The notes under the pieces are model-generated. The model was not told where the DNA came from and made no database searches. It saw only the letters and a program-made list of their open reading frames with translations. The translations under genes were made by a program, and so were the position numbers. 64,000 nucleotides of DNA from Sophora flavescens (Eukaryota; Streptophyta; Magnoliopsida; Fabales; Fabaceae). The DNA lies in the NCBI GenBank assembly GCA_030762895.1, contig CM061062.1, forward strand, positions 282,158,397 to 282,222,396, read 5' to 3'. Of the stretch, positions 12,014 to 24,322 are shown piece after piece (position 1 is the first letter of the stretch; each line of letters begins with the position of its first letter).

Positions 12014-14439
12014 AATCACACTCATCAAATACTAGAGGCGACGTCTCGCGAATTAGATTTTCTTTCACATGTGCTTACTTTTCGCTCAGTGAAAATCAAA
12101 AACCATAACAAAACCTTGGTCAGTTATCCAAGTAATCGGAACGTTTCTAAATCATTTAGGAGAAAACAAGTAATAATCAACTTCAAGTAATAATCAACTT
12201 CAAGTAATAATCACAATAGTTCAAGTAAACAAGTCATTCAAGTATGTGCTCCGTATCATAATAATATTCAGATCACTCAAGTAAACACATACACACATGC
12301 ATATAGTCATTGAATATCCCTAGGCAATCCCTCTTACCTTCCGTGAAGGTAAGGAGATTAGATGCTTGAAGAGATATACCACGAACGTCCTTGTTTCCTC
12401 TGCGATGGAAGTCTACGGTTATGAACCCAAAATCATAAGTTAAAATCAAACAAGAAAACTAAACCACAAGGTATAGGTTCGGCCAAGACTAGTTCTTAGG
12501 GTTAGAGATTCCAGAAAATTATAAAACTCATGAATTTATGATCATTAAGTTTTAGGAGTTCACAAACGATGATCATTTAACAAAGTTGAATTAAGATCCC
12601 ACTAAGTTATAAACTTAGGGTATTCGGCCAAGGCTAGTAAAATAGGCTAGCATTCACCAAACTTTCCAATCTCTTAGGTTTAGCATCCATATGTATTAAG
12701 GAGCTCAAAACCATGATCATTTTGGAAAAACAAGAACAAAGTATCCTAGGTCCATAACCTTCTAGGTTCGGCCTTCATAGGATTTATAGGCTAGAAATAT
12801 TTACACTTTCCAATCTCTTAGACTTAGCATTCAAATATCTTTTGGATATCAAGCCCATGATCATTTTGGAAAACAATGGAAACTTAAACATTCCAATCTC
12901 TTAAACTTAGCATCCAAATATCTTATGGAGCACAAGTCCATGATCATCTTGGAAAAATGAAAGTAATACATCCTAGCTTTAATAACATAAAATAAACAAG
13001 TTAGAAATCCTTAAAACTTTCCAATCTCTTAGACTTAGCATCCAAATATCTTATGGAGCTTAAGTCCATGATCATTTTGGAAAAATAAAAACTCAAACAT
13101 CATAGCACCTAAACTCTAAGTTTCGGTCATCATAGGATGATGAGGAAAATATTCTTTGTTTAACAATAACTCTTAGGTTTAGAATCACAAGGTATTAAGA
13201 GTTATAAATCCATGATCATACATGGAAAATTGAAACATAGTATCCTAGGCTTACTTATTCATGTGAGAGCATTACCCTTAGTATAAGGAAGAACTTTAAT
13301 GAAGAACTCAATTAGAAAAGATGAATAAAAACTAAAGCCTTAAGAGCTTGAACTTTTAAAATAAAGGAAGAAGATGAAGGTTTAATGGAGTTTGAAGAAG
13401 GAAGTTGATGGAGTGAAAATGAGAGGGATATATATAGAGAGGGTAGAGAGTTCACGGCCAAGGGAGAGGAGAGAGAGAGCTTATAGAGCAAGCTTGATGG
13501 CTTAATGCTTGATTTGATGGAAGAAGAGAGAGAAATAACTTTTGGATTAGAATAGTATTATAATTTGAAGAGTGTGATGATTACACTTTTGGAGTGTGTC
13601 ATAGCCTCTTCCATCATGTCTCTCACTTCTTTTATGCTCCCTAATCTACTCCATTTCGTTGCCAGTTGCATTTTAGATCGTAATTCTTCCGACATTTCGT
13701 CCGAATTAAATATTTTATTTTATTTTTTGAACGAAAATTTTCAAAATAACCAAAGTTGAAGGAAACATAATAAAAGCACTAACTGTCTTGTTCACGGGTC
13801 AAAATTACGTTTTCTGCACAGTAAACTTGTACCTGCAGTGAAAATGCAGACCGACTTCTGTCTGAATTTTCAACCGAAATTTTTACCATGACTTTATATG
13901 ATATAAGAACACAAGAAAATGATTTTATTTTAATTAAAATCATCCTCTGAGTTTAATCTAAAATAAACATATTTTAAATACGTATTTACTATTACGGAAA
14001 GCAAATGAAAAATAGGGTGTTACAATAAATACCAACTAAAAATAATATAAACTTTTGAAATTAATTTAATTATTATGTAAAGTCATTGAAAATTAAGAAA
14101 CATTTTTACCTTGTTTTAATATAAAATTCAAATTTTTATAAATAAAAGATAATATGTGAGGATAATATCATATTTGCTTGTCTAGAAGTGTATTAAAGCC
14201 TACTTTTTATATTGATATTCGATCATGCATTGTTACTTTTAAAGTCACATATAATAATTTGTAATTAGTTAATTAATACGGTAAAATTTTACATAAAACA
14301 TGTTTTATGGAGAAAATAAAGAGTTTAATATCATATCAAGTCTGAATTTTGCGGAAAGTACCATAAAAAATTTGAGTTAAAAACTATTTGCATGACAATT
14401 AAAAATTTTGAAGGAATTAAAATTTGAGTTTAATTGTTA

Positions 14440-14594
14440 TACACTGTCGGTGTAAATATTTTTTACACTGTCAACCAATAATAAATCATCACGTCATTGA
14501 ATATCTTTGATTCTTATCCAAGTTACCTTGAAAATCATTCAAACCTTGATTATGATTGGTTGACAGTGTAAAAAACTTTACATTGACAGTGCAC
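14440..14594. mobile_element. Legume-type MITE, unit 2 copy
   Basis: The left end TACACTGTCGGTGTAAA faces the right end TTTACATTGACAGTGCA. Subterminal ACACTGTCAACCAAT faces ATTGGTTGACAGTGT. That gives long imperfect inverted repeats around about 80 bp of unique sequence. I recognise the style as a common small non-autonomous DNA element in legume intergenic DNA, but cannot assign a superfamily. Confidence 0.7.
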
Positions 14595-15781
14595 ACAAAT
14601 TAAACTCTTACTATTTTAGGTGTAAGTCGATCTAAAATCTTATTTTAATTTTGAATGTTTCAATCTCAGAATGTGACTAATTTTAAATTTATAACTTAAA
14701 AAATACTAAAAAAAATTAAAATCTTAAGTTAAAAAAATATCAAGATTATTTTATTGTAAAGAAAATCAAGATTGTATTTAACATTTAACAAGAGAAATAA
14801 ATGACTGCAGGTTGGTCATATGTGCTTTATTGTAAAGTCACCAACAATTTTATTTAATATGCTAATATAAAAAAACCTTAACAAAAGATGGTATTTGAAA
14901 CAAGAAGCCCTTTGTCAAAAAAAAAAAGAAAGAAAGAAAGAAAGAAGAAAGAAACAAGAAGCCGTGTAAAAGGCATAAGCTAATCTTAAATAACATACAT
15001 TAAAATTAAAGGGATCATGCCAAGCACTAAATGAATTGAAACACTTGAGCGCATCCTAAATATTAAATAACATGAATTTCGAAAATTAAAAAATTGCTTG
15101 TGGCTTTCTATTTTTTTATTTTTTATTTTTTACATTAGTTTTTTTTGTGATTTTTTTTGGGTAAAATTTTGTGACTGTTTTTACCTTAGTTACTAATTAA
15201 ACAAAGGAAAACGTACCGCATAAACTTCTCGGAAGTGATAAACAATAAAAGGCTTCAGTTTGAATGAAACATACACTTGGCCAAAACAATAAAATACATC
15301 TTTAACTTTTTTTAAGAAGGTGGTATGTGATGAATAATCTGCTAATCATATTGATAATCCAAGATCTAACGGAACAACGCATGCAATTTTTTTTAAATGT
15401 AAAAAAAATACAAATACAAATTTTTTGTCAGAAACAAACATTACAAATTTATGTTCTTCTCTTCACTGTGTTTCTTCTCTTTCTCCCTTCAATGCATTCT
15501 GTTTATTCTCTATATGTATCTTTTCCTCGATCTCTAATGAAAAACTGAAAAAAAGAGAATTAAATAAATTTAAAATGATATCAATAAAATAAAATAAAGA
15601 TAAATATGAATTCAAATAAATTAAAATGAAACTTTTATATTATGCAACGAAAAATACAACAAATTTGTAAAATAAACAAATACTTAATCAAGTATATATT
15701 GCGTATACTAAATTTATTAAATAAAATACACAGATAGATAGACAAAACTAAAAGCAAAAATATGAAGGAAAAAAAAAGAAT

Positions 15782-15876
15782 AAGTTACCTAGTAACTCCT
15801 CCAGAACTTAATTTCTTTTCTTTTTTTTTTTAAAAAAAAAAATTTTAGGTTCCTGAGGAGCTACTAGGTAACTTAA
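15782..15876. repeat. Foldback hairpin next to the F-box 3' end, unit 2
   Basis: AAGTTACCTAGTAACTCCTC and GAGGAGCTACTAGGTAACTT form about 20 bp arms around an oligo-T/oligo-A loop. The right arm overlaps the F-box stop codon (15873-15875, minus strand). Confidence 0.65.
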
Positions 15877-16088
15877 CTTAATTTCTTGTTTGACATCATT
15901 ACACTTTCTTCAATGGGACTTGTGGCATTAGCATCACATGGTAGTGACAAAGTTTTATATATATATATTTTTTTTGGTTTTTCAGAAATTCCTTTCAAAT
16001 TGTAAATTTTTTTTTTTAGACAAAAGAAGTGTGCAAAGGCATCACTGCCAAGCAAGACATCCCCGCTAGGCTGGCACCTTAAGCAAAG

Positions 16089-17349
16089 TGATCGCGCTGT
16101 CGCCACGCACCAAAAATATCGAGCGTTTACAAAATAATGCAGATAGGGAGCGACAACTCGAGTATCGTCTCTCAAGGACTCTTTAGTTGTTTGTTGTTAT
16201 TAACAGAGAATTAGTAAAAGTCAGAATTTGGGGGGGTTTTGAGTGAATGTAAATAAAGAAAAACAAACAGAAAGTCAATGCAAACTAGAAATTATCAAAT
16301 AGCAAAGAAACGATTAACCTACTGTTCTCGGTTTCCCACTATCATTGGTTCATATAAATCCAAGCCCTAAGAAGATTCTAATCCCCTTTCAGTTGTAGCA
16401 ACAATTAACAACCGAAATCGCTACTACGGATATATGTTCCTATTCCCGAATTAAACAAACGGGGTTAAGCCCTCATGAACTAAACGAACATGAATGAACA
16501 CATGCGAATTAAACAAACGCTGTTAATTATAGGAACATAGCATCACGAAATAAATCAATACAATACTATACACTCTCGACATAACAAACGTAAATGTATA
16601 ATATGGCATTGAAAAGAGAAAAGCAAATAAAAACAGGAATCACAGAACCTCAAGTGTAAATGAAACCAATACCAAGTAGATTAATCTAGGAGACTAGTTC
16701 TCCATTACAAAAGAAACACAAAAGTAAAGAAAAGAGAATAAACTACCGACTAAGGCTAACTATGACTAAAAACTAGCCAAAACGGCTAACTCTAGCTAAG
16801 ACCCTTAAGTTCTGCCTAAACGAGGCTTTTATACAACTCCCGGAATCCACGTCCTCGCGAGGCGAAGCACTGCTCACGAGGCGAATATTACGAAACGATC
16901 TGCAACCTTTCATCTTCTCGCGAGGCGAGCATATATTCGCGAGGCGAATCTCTTCAAATTCCCAAACTGCATCGCCCGTGACCTTTCACACGGGCAAGCC
17001 GTGATCGTCTCCGACTTTTTCAGGGGTTGGGTGACTCGCGAGGCGAGCTCTTCTTGGCGGGCGAACCAGGAGACCTTGCATTTTCTTGGAACAGTCGGCT
17101 TGGTCGCGTGGCGAGTATAGCTTTCATGGCTTAAAGACTCGGATTTATTCCTTTTTATTTACCCGAAAATAAGAAAATAACAGCAAGTACTTTATTCACT
17201 CTAAATCAACTAAATTAACCTAAAAACACTTTACGGACTCAAAATACTACTTAAGGACAATCAAGTCTAATTTGGGTGAAAATGATATAAAATTAGCACA
17301 AAGCCAAGGTCTTTACTAGTTATAAAACCAGTCAAACAGAGGCTCATCA
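16089..17349 (-). mobile_element. 3' LTR of the Athila-type element
   Basis: 1261 bp, from TGATCGCGCTGTCGCC on the plus strand to GAGGCTCATCA at 17349. It contains copies of the GC-rich hairpin module around 16855-17060. The CG-rich spots differ from the 5' LTR by small indels. Confidence 0.92.
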
Positions 17350-17390
17350 AAATACTCCAAACTTAAACTTTGCTTGTCCCCAAGCAAACT
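17350..17390 (-). other. Conserved pre-3'-LTR (polypurine side) region of the Athila-type element
   Basis: On the minus strand the sequence GGGGACAAGCAAAGTTTAAG followed by TTTGGAG runs into the LTR start. This is the characteristic stretch before the 3' LTR in Athila-group elements. Confidence 0.65.
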
Positions 17391-19449
17391 ACAACTCAAA
17401 AATTTAGAAAGACTCAAGACCTGGCAAGCTCAAAAGATTCAATCAACTTCGGCACGGATTTCAAACAATTTTTCAAAAAGAATTTTCCTCCAATGTTCCC
17501 CCCCTTTCAAGCAAAGTAATCCCCACAATCATTTATTCCAAACAATTAAGAATTTCATCATTCAAACAATCATCAATCTAAGCAGGGGATCTAAGTCACA
17601 CACAAGAGAGAGATCACCAAATCCAAACAACTGCCTTCCTCACAAGGGAAATTTGTGTTTCACTCAAACGCTCAGTTTGTGTCAGGCTAACAACAATTCA
17701 CTTAGTTTCACTTTTAAGAGCACTTCCCATAAATTTGATTTTCATCTCCAAATGATTCCCACAGAAAACATGCATGCAACATCAAAAGGTCTTTTATGGG
17801 ATGTAATGGGGCCTGGCTAAGGGTAGGATATACAAAAGGAACTAGGCTGAAGACCCTAGGAACTAAGAGAGCATGAACATTATTTACACTTTGAATTTCC
17901 ACTCAAGTTCCTTTTCTCATTTTTATTTTATGCCTTGGGTGACTACAACCTTTTTATTTCTTTTTGGCATTTTTGCACTTTTAAATTTTTTTTTCTTTTT
18001 CTGTTTTTTTCATTTTTTTTTTCAGTCCCAAACAACACATTACACCTTGCAGCCACCCCAAACTTTAGTTTCTTACACCCATTCTAAGATTACATGCTCT
18101 CCTAATCCTAAGATCGGGTTAACATGGTTTTCCAGATTTTTGGGCTTATAACATTAGGTTATCAAGAATTAACAGGCTAATAGGCTCAATGGGGCTTACT
18201 AGGGAACATGCATTAGGAATTGGTTATTTTTAGGCTAAGTAGTTATTTACAAAAAAAAACTACCTAAATCATCTGAAGCAAACACATAATCATGCAACCC
18301 ATAAAGAGATTCAAGCAAATTCAGGAAAGTGCAACTTAAAAAGTGATTTTCACACAGTTTAAAACATGTTGGAGGCTCAAAACCTCACCTGGACATTTTT
18401 GTGCAAATTGTTTGACAGAGATTCTATCCCTAGTGTGTGCTTCCTATCACCCCAAACTTATCATAAATCATGCCATCATAACAAAATCTCAAAGTTCAGT
18501 TTTCAATCATATGGGGATCATTTTTCAAAAAATTTTCAAATCCTAGGGGGAAACAGTCAAAACATATTATGCCATCCATCTATGAAAATATTAATCAAAT
18601 CCATCAAACTTGCCACTACAAGACTCAACACAACTCCTGAGCTTCTCAAATTATTCAGGAGCTTTATTCAAAATAAAACAGAAATAAAGCAAGGAAAAGA
18701 AAATTAAAAAGAAGAAAGGGTTAAGAAAACTCATTAAGGGCGGTTCCACCAGGATCCCATTGCTTGTAGCATAAGGCCCACGTGATGGACAAAGACGGAA
18801 GCTCATTCCATGCTTCCATGACTTTGGCACTTGATGTGGGGGTGAGCACTTGACAATTATGATGACTTCGTCGAGTGCGGCGGACTTCTCACTCCCCTTC
18901 GGGTCACAACTGACCTCTTTATCTACAAAGTCTCCCCAATAGAAGTGGGGCTCAACCTCTTGGACCTAGCCATGGTGCAAAATCCAAAGGCTTAAACTCC
19001 ATTACTGGTTCCTCGGGGAGGTGGCAAACAGGTTAGTGGTGTCTCCGGTCTTTGCTTCAACTTCGCAAGGTCTTCATTCTGCACTAACAAAGTTATCACC
19101 TGCTATACATGCAGAAATTTCAGCACACACCACACAAAGGTTAGAGTTAGTAGAGTCAGTACATATATCACAATAAAATGAATCGGAAAAGTTAGAATGT
19201 CCGGAAATTCAGCACTCAATTCATCCACCCCATTACTCTCAACACATGCAATTGATTTACTTGAATCATCTACTTCCAAAGGTTCTTCATCATCCTCAAG
19301 CACGGGGAAGCGAGATGTCCTCCCCGATCCTCATTTTCGTGTTTCTCAGACAGGTATAAAGCGCATAACAGTGTATACACAAAGCAGTGCCACCATCACA
19401 AAACAATCAGTACATGAATTAGAATCGGGATTCAAAACACAATTCATCA

Positions 19450-20057
19450 TCAACAAACATTATCACAATCATCATTATCAAGTATTTTCGGGAATAACTT
19501 GTGATTACGTATGTTCTTCAATGGGGTAGTGGAGTTAGCATTGCAAAATGAGTTGGCGGTAACTTGATCAATTAGAGCGGACAACTTCCGAGATTCAGCT
19601 TGGCTCCTCCGGTATTCAGCCTCCATCTTCATTTGGAATTCAAGAAAGTTTGCTTCCATTTGTGCATTTATCTCAGATCATTCTGTTTGCACAGTCCTCT
19701 AGGGAAGGTTCGGAAGGTGCGGCTCTGAAGGCAGGATAGTATCTAAACAGGAAGGCTTCCTTTAAATCAAACCAGCTTGAGATGGAATTTTCATCAAGAC
19801 AATACAGCCAATCTCTTGCAGCGCCTTCAAGTGAGAACTGGAAAGCTTCCATCTGAATGTGATCTTCTCATTATTCCTGCGGTCTCGGCATTATAGAACA
19901 AGCAATCTGAATTCCCTCGGATGCTCATGCGGATTTTCACCGCAAAACCATTAAACCTTGGCAACCAGTATGATAAACCAATAAAATCAGGAAAATATAT
20001 GCATGGTGGATGCTCATAGTAAGCATTAGACATGTAATTTCGCATATAATTATCCAT
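19450..20057 (-). pseudogene. Athila-type gag remnant
   Basis: Minus-strand pieces in shifting frames include SLEGAARDWLYCLDENSISS and WFDLKEAFLFRYYPAFRAA (about 19690-19840), the signature of plant Ty3/gypsy Athila/Cyclops capsid protein. Downstream lies a stretch with FLEFQMKMEAEYRRSQAESR (19450-19659). Gag packages the RNA into virus-like particles. Frameshifts and stops break the frame, and no zinc knuckle or pol follows. A shorter possible continuation at 19103-19303 (acidic) is doubtful. Confidence 0.75.
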
Positions 20058-20157
20058 GGGGGGTGCTAAAATTTACAACCAGACAAAACAGACAAAACTA
20101 ATTTAGCAAAGAGAATTTTTTTTTATATTTTATTTTCTGCTAATAACAACAAACCAG

Positions 20158-20177
20158 AGTCCCCGGCAACGGTGCCA
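20158..20177 (-). other. Primer-binding site of the Athila-type element
   Basis: The minus strand reads TGGCACCGTTGCCGGGGACT, six bases inside the 5' LTR. This is the PBS form known from Athila/Calypso-type plant elements (tRNA-Asp-like). It fixes the orientation. Confidence 0.8.
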
Positions 20178-20183
20178 ATTTTT

Positions 20184-21447
20184 TGACCGCGCTGTCGCCA
20201 CGCGCCAAAAGATCGAGCGTTTACAAAATAAGGCAGATAGGGAGCGACAACTCGAGTATCGTCTCTCAAGGACTCTTTAGTTGTTTGTTGTTATTAACAG
20301 AGAATTAGTAAAAGTCAGAATTTGGGGGGGTTTTGAGTGAATGTAAATAAAGAAAAACAAACAGAAAGTCAATGCAAACTAGAAATTATCAAATAGCAAA
20401 GAAACGATTAACCTACTGTTCTCGGTTTCCCACTATCATTGGTTCATATAAATCCAAGCCCTAAGCAGATTCTAATCCCCTTTCAGTTGTAGCAACAATT
20501 AACAAACGAAATCGCTACTATGGATATATGTTCCTATTCCCGAATTAAACAAATGGGGTTAAGCCCTCATGAACTAAACGAACATGAATGAACACACGCG
20601 AATTAAACAAACGCGATTAATTATAGGAACATAGCATCACCGAAATAAATCAATACAATACTATACACTCCTGAAATAACAAACGAAATGTATAATATGG
20701 CATTGAAAAGAGAAAAGCAAATAAAACAGGAATCACGGAACCTCAAGTGTAAATGAAACCAATACCAAAGAGATTAATCTAGGAGACTAGTTCTCCATTA
20801 CAAAAGAAACACAAAAGTAAAGAAAAGAGAATAAACCACTGACTAAGGCTAACTATGACTAAAAACTAGCCAAAACTGGCTAACTCTAGCTAAGACCCTT
20901 AAGTTCTGCCTAAACAGGCTTTTATACAACTCCTGGAATCCACGTCCTCGCGAGGCGAAGCACTGCTCGCGAGGCGAATATTACTGAACAGTCTGCAACC
21001 TTTCATCTTCTCGCGAGGCGAAAGTATATATTCGCGAGGCGAATCTCTTCAAATTCCCAAACTGCAACGCTCGTGACCTTTCACACGGCAAGCCGTGATC
21101 GTCTCGACTTTTCGAGGGTTAGGTGACTCGCGAGGCGAGCTCTTCTTCGCGGGCGAACCAGAGACCTTGCATTTTCGTGGAACAATCAGCTTCGGGTCGC
21201 GTGGCGAGTATAGCTTTCATGGAGGCGAAAGACTCCAGATTTATTCCTTTTTATTTACACGAAAAATAAGAAAATAACAAAGAAGTACTTTATTCAATCT
21301 AAATCAACTAAATTAACCTAAAAACACTTTACAGACTCAAAATACTACTTAAGGACAATCAAGTCTAATTTGGGTGAAAATGATATAAAATTAGCACAAA
21401 GCCAAGGTCTTTACTAGTTATAAAACCAGTCAAACAGAGGCTCATCA
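20184..21447 (-). mobile_element. 5' LTR of the Athila-type element
   Basis: 1264 bp, ending GAGGCTCATCA at 21447. The modules (TCGCGAGGCGA on the plus strand, hence TCGCCTCGCGA in the transcript) lie at about 20948-20980, 21010-21045 and 21127-21160. Confidence 0.92.
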
Positions 21448-22606
21448 CAAAGCCAATCATCTGCAGCACGTCTTATATGAACGAAGTGTATCTGAGTAAG
21501 AAATAATGTGAATTACGGCTGATTCACATTGATGGTCTCATATTTCCTCAATTTCTATATGCTTTTCATTTGTTAAATTATAGCCATAGACCTTTTTCTT
21601 CTCTGAAGTAAAAACTAAATATCCACCATTTAAAACCCTATAACATGTGACTATAGGATTTTGCTCCCTTGTCCCAATCAAGGGTTTCACTCTTCTTTCA
21701 AAATCCTTCTCCATGAACTTGATTTATAATTTGTCAAAACCCATATGGTGAACACTTTCTTTCTCAATCTCACCAAACAAATAGATTGACTTGAACTCGT
21801 TGACTTTTCCCATTTAAAAATTCCCATGTTACAACTATGGTCATGAGAACCTATCCTTGCTTCTTTGGGCACCCTCAACATTGTGGATATACCATTCTCA
21901 TAATTATAGGACATAATATATGGCCTAAAATAAGGGCTGCTTCTACGAATGGAAGGAAAACAATCCGAGATAAAGTGGATGACTCCATTGTAACACACTG
22001 GCATGTCAAATCTCAAGTCCCTTGAACCGGTGAAGAAACTGGTTTCCTTGATTTCCACACACCTTCTTTGGATGAGTAAACTTGACAATCCAAATATGAA
22101 GACCATTCGGGGGTGTCAAAGAGAAACATCGTGAAATCATTTGAGTTACACTCAAAAACGATCTTGAATTCTCCGTAAAGATTCTTTTGCAGTTGCTCTG
22201 GGGTGGGAATGGGGAACCAAGATTGTGTTACTGGGTTACCAACAAACATATCAACTTGGTCAAATGTTGTAACGAGACAAAGAATCAAGCCATTGCTTGA
22301 AGCTAGAGCTTTGGCTTTGTTATTTGCCAAAAATTGTAGACCATCATGAGGCACACCACATGATGCCTTATTTTCAGGTAAAGGGTGTAACTCAATATGG
22401 CAATCAAACCTCTGGATCATGCTTGATTGAATGAAGAAGCATGAATCATCCTTTAATAATGCATTTAGAGCTTGCTTTAATGCAAAGTATGATTCCTCTG
22501 AAAACTTTGAGAAGAACTTGCTAATACATTTGAACTTGTAGATCGCTTTTGCTGGTAACCAAGAGAATATCTCAATCAATGCGTCATTGGAGGTTGCCAT
22601 TGTCAT

Positions 22607-23605
22607 GAACTGTTGATCTGGAAGCAAAAGAATTTTCCAAGGAGTTATTAGACTACGATGAAAACGGGGAAGAAAAAACAATATGTGAGTATAGGGTTCG
22701 TATTGATAGCACTAGACTAGATGCTGTTATAAATTTTAATAAAAATATTATAAAGATTAAGAAACATGGGATGCAATATATCACTTGATTCAAGAAGTCT
22801 TATCAATATAGAAAATCAAAAGATATCTCTTATAGTTATATCATGAAATTGATCATAACCAACAACTTAATCCTTAATCTATTGTGGCAACCTACCAAAT
22901 CTTTAAATCAAGTAACTAAATTATATAAGATAATTTTTTTTTGAGACATACTCTGAAGATAATTGATAATAATATCTCAATGAAACTTATCAAATCAGAT
23001 GCGAACATGTCCTTCTTCAGTTCCTCACAAACTCGCTCTAAATTAGATGCGGAGATTATTTTATTTTATTTTTACAACAGACACACTGAACTCAAATTGA
23101 GAATTTTCTTCTTTTCTAGAGTTTTGGTTTTCTTATTTAATTTTTAAAAAATGACTCTCTTTTTTTTGGTAAAATAAAAGTTTAGATTAGGGGAAGGCTC
23201 GTTCCCTTGCAAGGCCAGGGAATACCACCAACCTCAACTAGGATTTATAGTGGAATTTACATATTGCCTAGCAACATGGGATATTTAAGAATCGAAACCA
23301 AGTCACAGCTAGTGTGGGTGTAAGGCTTGACCGGATGTGCTAAAATGACTATTTTATTTTTATATTAACAAAAAATCAACCTAAAAAAACAGGAAAAGAA
23401 GAAAAAAAGGCTAAATAAACAAAACAGATAAAAATATCTTCTTCTTTAGAACTGGAACATGAACAGGAAAAATTCAGATGAGAATGAAGCGTGGTTCTGC
23501 TACTGATGACGGTGGCGAGGTTGCTGCAAGCGGTGGAGGAAGAGATGAAGATGGTGAGGGTGAATGAGAGGAAGATGGAGTGAGGAAGAGAGTGATAGGG
23601 AACAA

Positions 23606-23665
<60 letters not shown>

Positions 23666-24023
23666 ACACACACACAAGTAGATAATTGATACTAGTATAC
23701 CGGAGGAGTATCTCAATAATCTTATTATTTAGATGCGAACATTTACTTCTTTACAAATCCACTCAAAATAAGATTTTTACCCCTTTTTTTTCTCTTGCCT
23801 AATTAGAATTCCTCAAACTTCAGGCATAATCAATGATTTAGTATCTACATGGATCTCTCATCAATGTAGTAATACCATACCGTGATAATGTTTGTAGACC
23901 GATGAGTTACTAGCTAGTAAATGTTAACTTTGTAGTCTTATAAAACATTTTGGAAAATGCTAACAAACGCCCTTAGAACATTGTTTAAGAAATCAAGAAA
24001 GGAAAATTTGTATGAGAAATAAT
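22607..24023. other. Non-coding spacer between F-box and Stowaway-like MITE, unit 2
   Basis: Equivalent of 3376-4744. It holds the F-box promoter side, the same retroposon-tail-like stretch near 23180-23345, and the microsatellite at 23609. No gene is seen. The equivalent part of unit 3 starts at 63464 and runs off the window. Confidence 0.5.
23609..23676. repeat. (AT)n/(AC)n compound microsatellite
   Basis: About 54 bp of uninterrupted AT dinucleotides run directly into CACACACACACAC. Unit 1 has only a few AT repeats at the same place (about 4378-4390), so the run expanded after duplication. It creates a meaningless Tyr-Ile-repeat open frame on the minus strand. Confidence 0.9.
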
Positions 24024-24025
24024 GT

Positions 24026-24322
24026 ACTCCCTCCGGACTTAATTATAAGCAAAATCAACTAACTTCATACTTATTAAGAAAGTTAGTTAATTTAGTTTAA
24101 TTGTCTTGATTTATGTATAAAAAATGAGTTAAATAGCTAAACTACCTTTAATTGTCTCGGGATTGTGCAATGCTATTGGAAAAGTAGAAAGATAATTGGT
24201 TGAATTGATGGATTGTCTTGACTTTTGGAATACTTACATAAATAGAGTTGAATGACATTTACTTATATTTAAATCCACAAAATATTGGTACTTTTTTTTA
24301 CTTGTAATTGAGTCCAGAGGAG
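24026..24322. mobile_element. Stowaway-like MITE, unit 2 copy
   Basis: TA-flanked; the left terminus CTCCCTCCGGACTTAATTAT and the right terminus TAATTGAGTCCAGAGGAG are near-complementary. It sits at the same site as the unit 1 copy, so it is older than the duplication. Confidence 0.75.

Larger units (their letters stand above)
839..14024. repeat. Tandem segmental unit 1 (spacer, F-box, HPt exons, LTR-A)
   Basis: The order is spacer, MITE, foldback hairpin, F-box remnant (minus), spacer with Stowaway-like MITE, HPt exons 1-2 (plus), then LTR-A. The same order and sequence recur from 14025 and 53806. I place the boundary at the ATAAA after LTR-A for convenience; the true duplication breakpoints cannot be placed. 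This copy is the most diverged: it carries a roughly 525 bp deletion in the F-box, several frameshifts in the HPt exons, and an Athila-like solo LTR at 7484-8692 that unit 2 lacks. Confidence 0.85.
6448..14024 (+). mobile_element. LTR-A, long solo-LTR-like block of unit 1 (with nested blocks)
   Basis: Starts TGTAACTCCCCCTCGGG at 6448 and ends GGGTGTTACA at 14024, flanked by ATAAA on both sides (6443-6447 and 14025-14029). Net of insertions (7484-8692 and 8880-12013) it is about 3.2 kb. Internal landmarks such as ATACTAGAGGCGACGTCTCG and the stretch around 7020-7120 align with the LTR of the element at 31117-43844, so it is an older, diverged solo LTR of the same long-LTR Ty3/gypsy type. No internal domain, primer-binding site or second LTR is visible. 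The region about 12340-13170 repeats a CCAATCTCTTAGACTTAGCA motif several times. Confidence 0.7.
16089..21447 (-). mobile_element. Non-autonomous Athila-type Ty3/gypsy element, TSD CAAAG
   Basis: Two LTRs of about 1.26 kb flank a 2.83 kb interior; CAAAG is present at 16084-16088 and 21448-21452. Orientation is minus: the primer-binding site lies next to the right LTR and the polypurine side next to the left. The interior has a decayed gag but no protease, reverse transcriptase or integrase, so it could only move with help from an autonomous relative. The rest of the interior (about 17400-19100) has no recognisable coding sequence; the 148-codon plus-strand frame at 17374-17820 is antisense and unsupported. 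The LTRs differ by many substitutions and small indels. Confidence 0.9.
15961..21472 (-). mobile_element. Truncated LINE 3' tail in the F-box of unit 2, split by the Athila-type element
   Basis: The two outer parts (15961-16088 and 21448-21472) join to about 150 bp that resemble the 3' end of the LINEs at 29921 and 46044: CTAGGCTGGCACCTTA here against CTAGGTTGGCACCTTA there, then a GCAGCA-like stretch. On the minus strand it ends in an A-rich tail (T-runs at 15965-16020). The flanking TTATAT at 15955-15960 and 21473-21478 is a target duplication; unit 3 has the empty site (about 55738-55750). Confidence 0.75.
15873..22606 (-). pseudogene. F-box protein pseudogene, unit 2 (interrupted by nested elements)
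   Basis: The minus-strand start ATG is at 22606; an in-frame ATG upstream at 22681 adds residues that look like 5' UTR. Residues 3-35 give an F-box (NDALIEIFSWLPAKAIYKFK), followed by an F-box-associated region ending near 22013. The frame then shifts by one base at GTGTGTGGAAATC, and the continuation (ETSFFTGSRDLRFDMPVCYN) runs to about 21687, where a second small deletion ends it. The last codons (15873-15960) are separated from the body by a 5.5 kb LINE-plus-LTR insertion. The expected intact length is about 400 residues. F-box proteins act as SCF substrate receptors; the substrate is unknown. Confidence 0.85.

Noticed and set aside
17374..17820. 148-codon plus-strand open frame in the Athila-type interior
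   Set aside because: Antisense to the element, no family resemblance, Asn/Ser/His-rich composition typical of chance frames.
23376..23716. Minus-strand frames with Tyr-Ile repeats
   Set aside because: Translation of the (AT)n microsatellite; the sister unit lacks the run.
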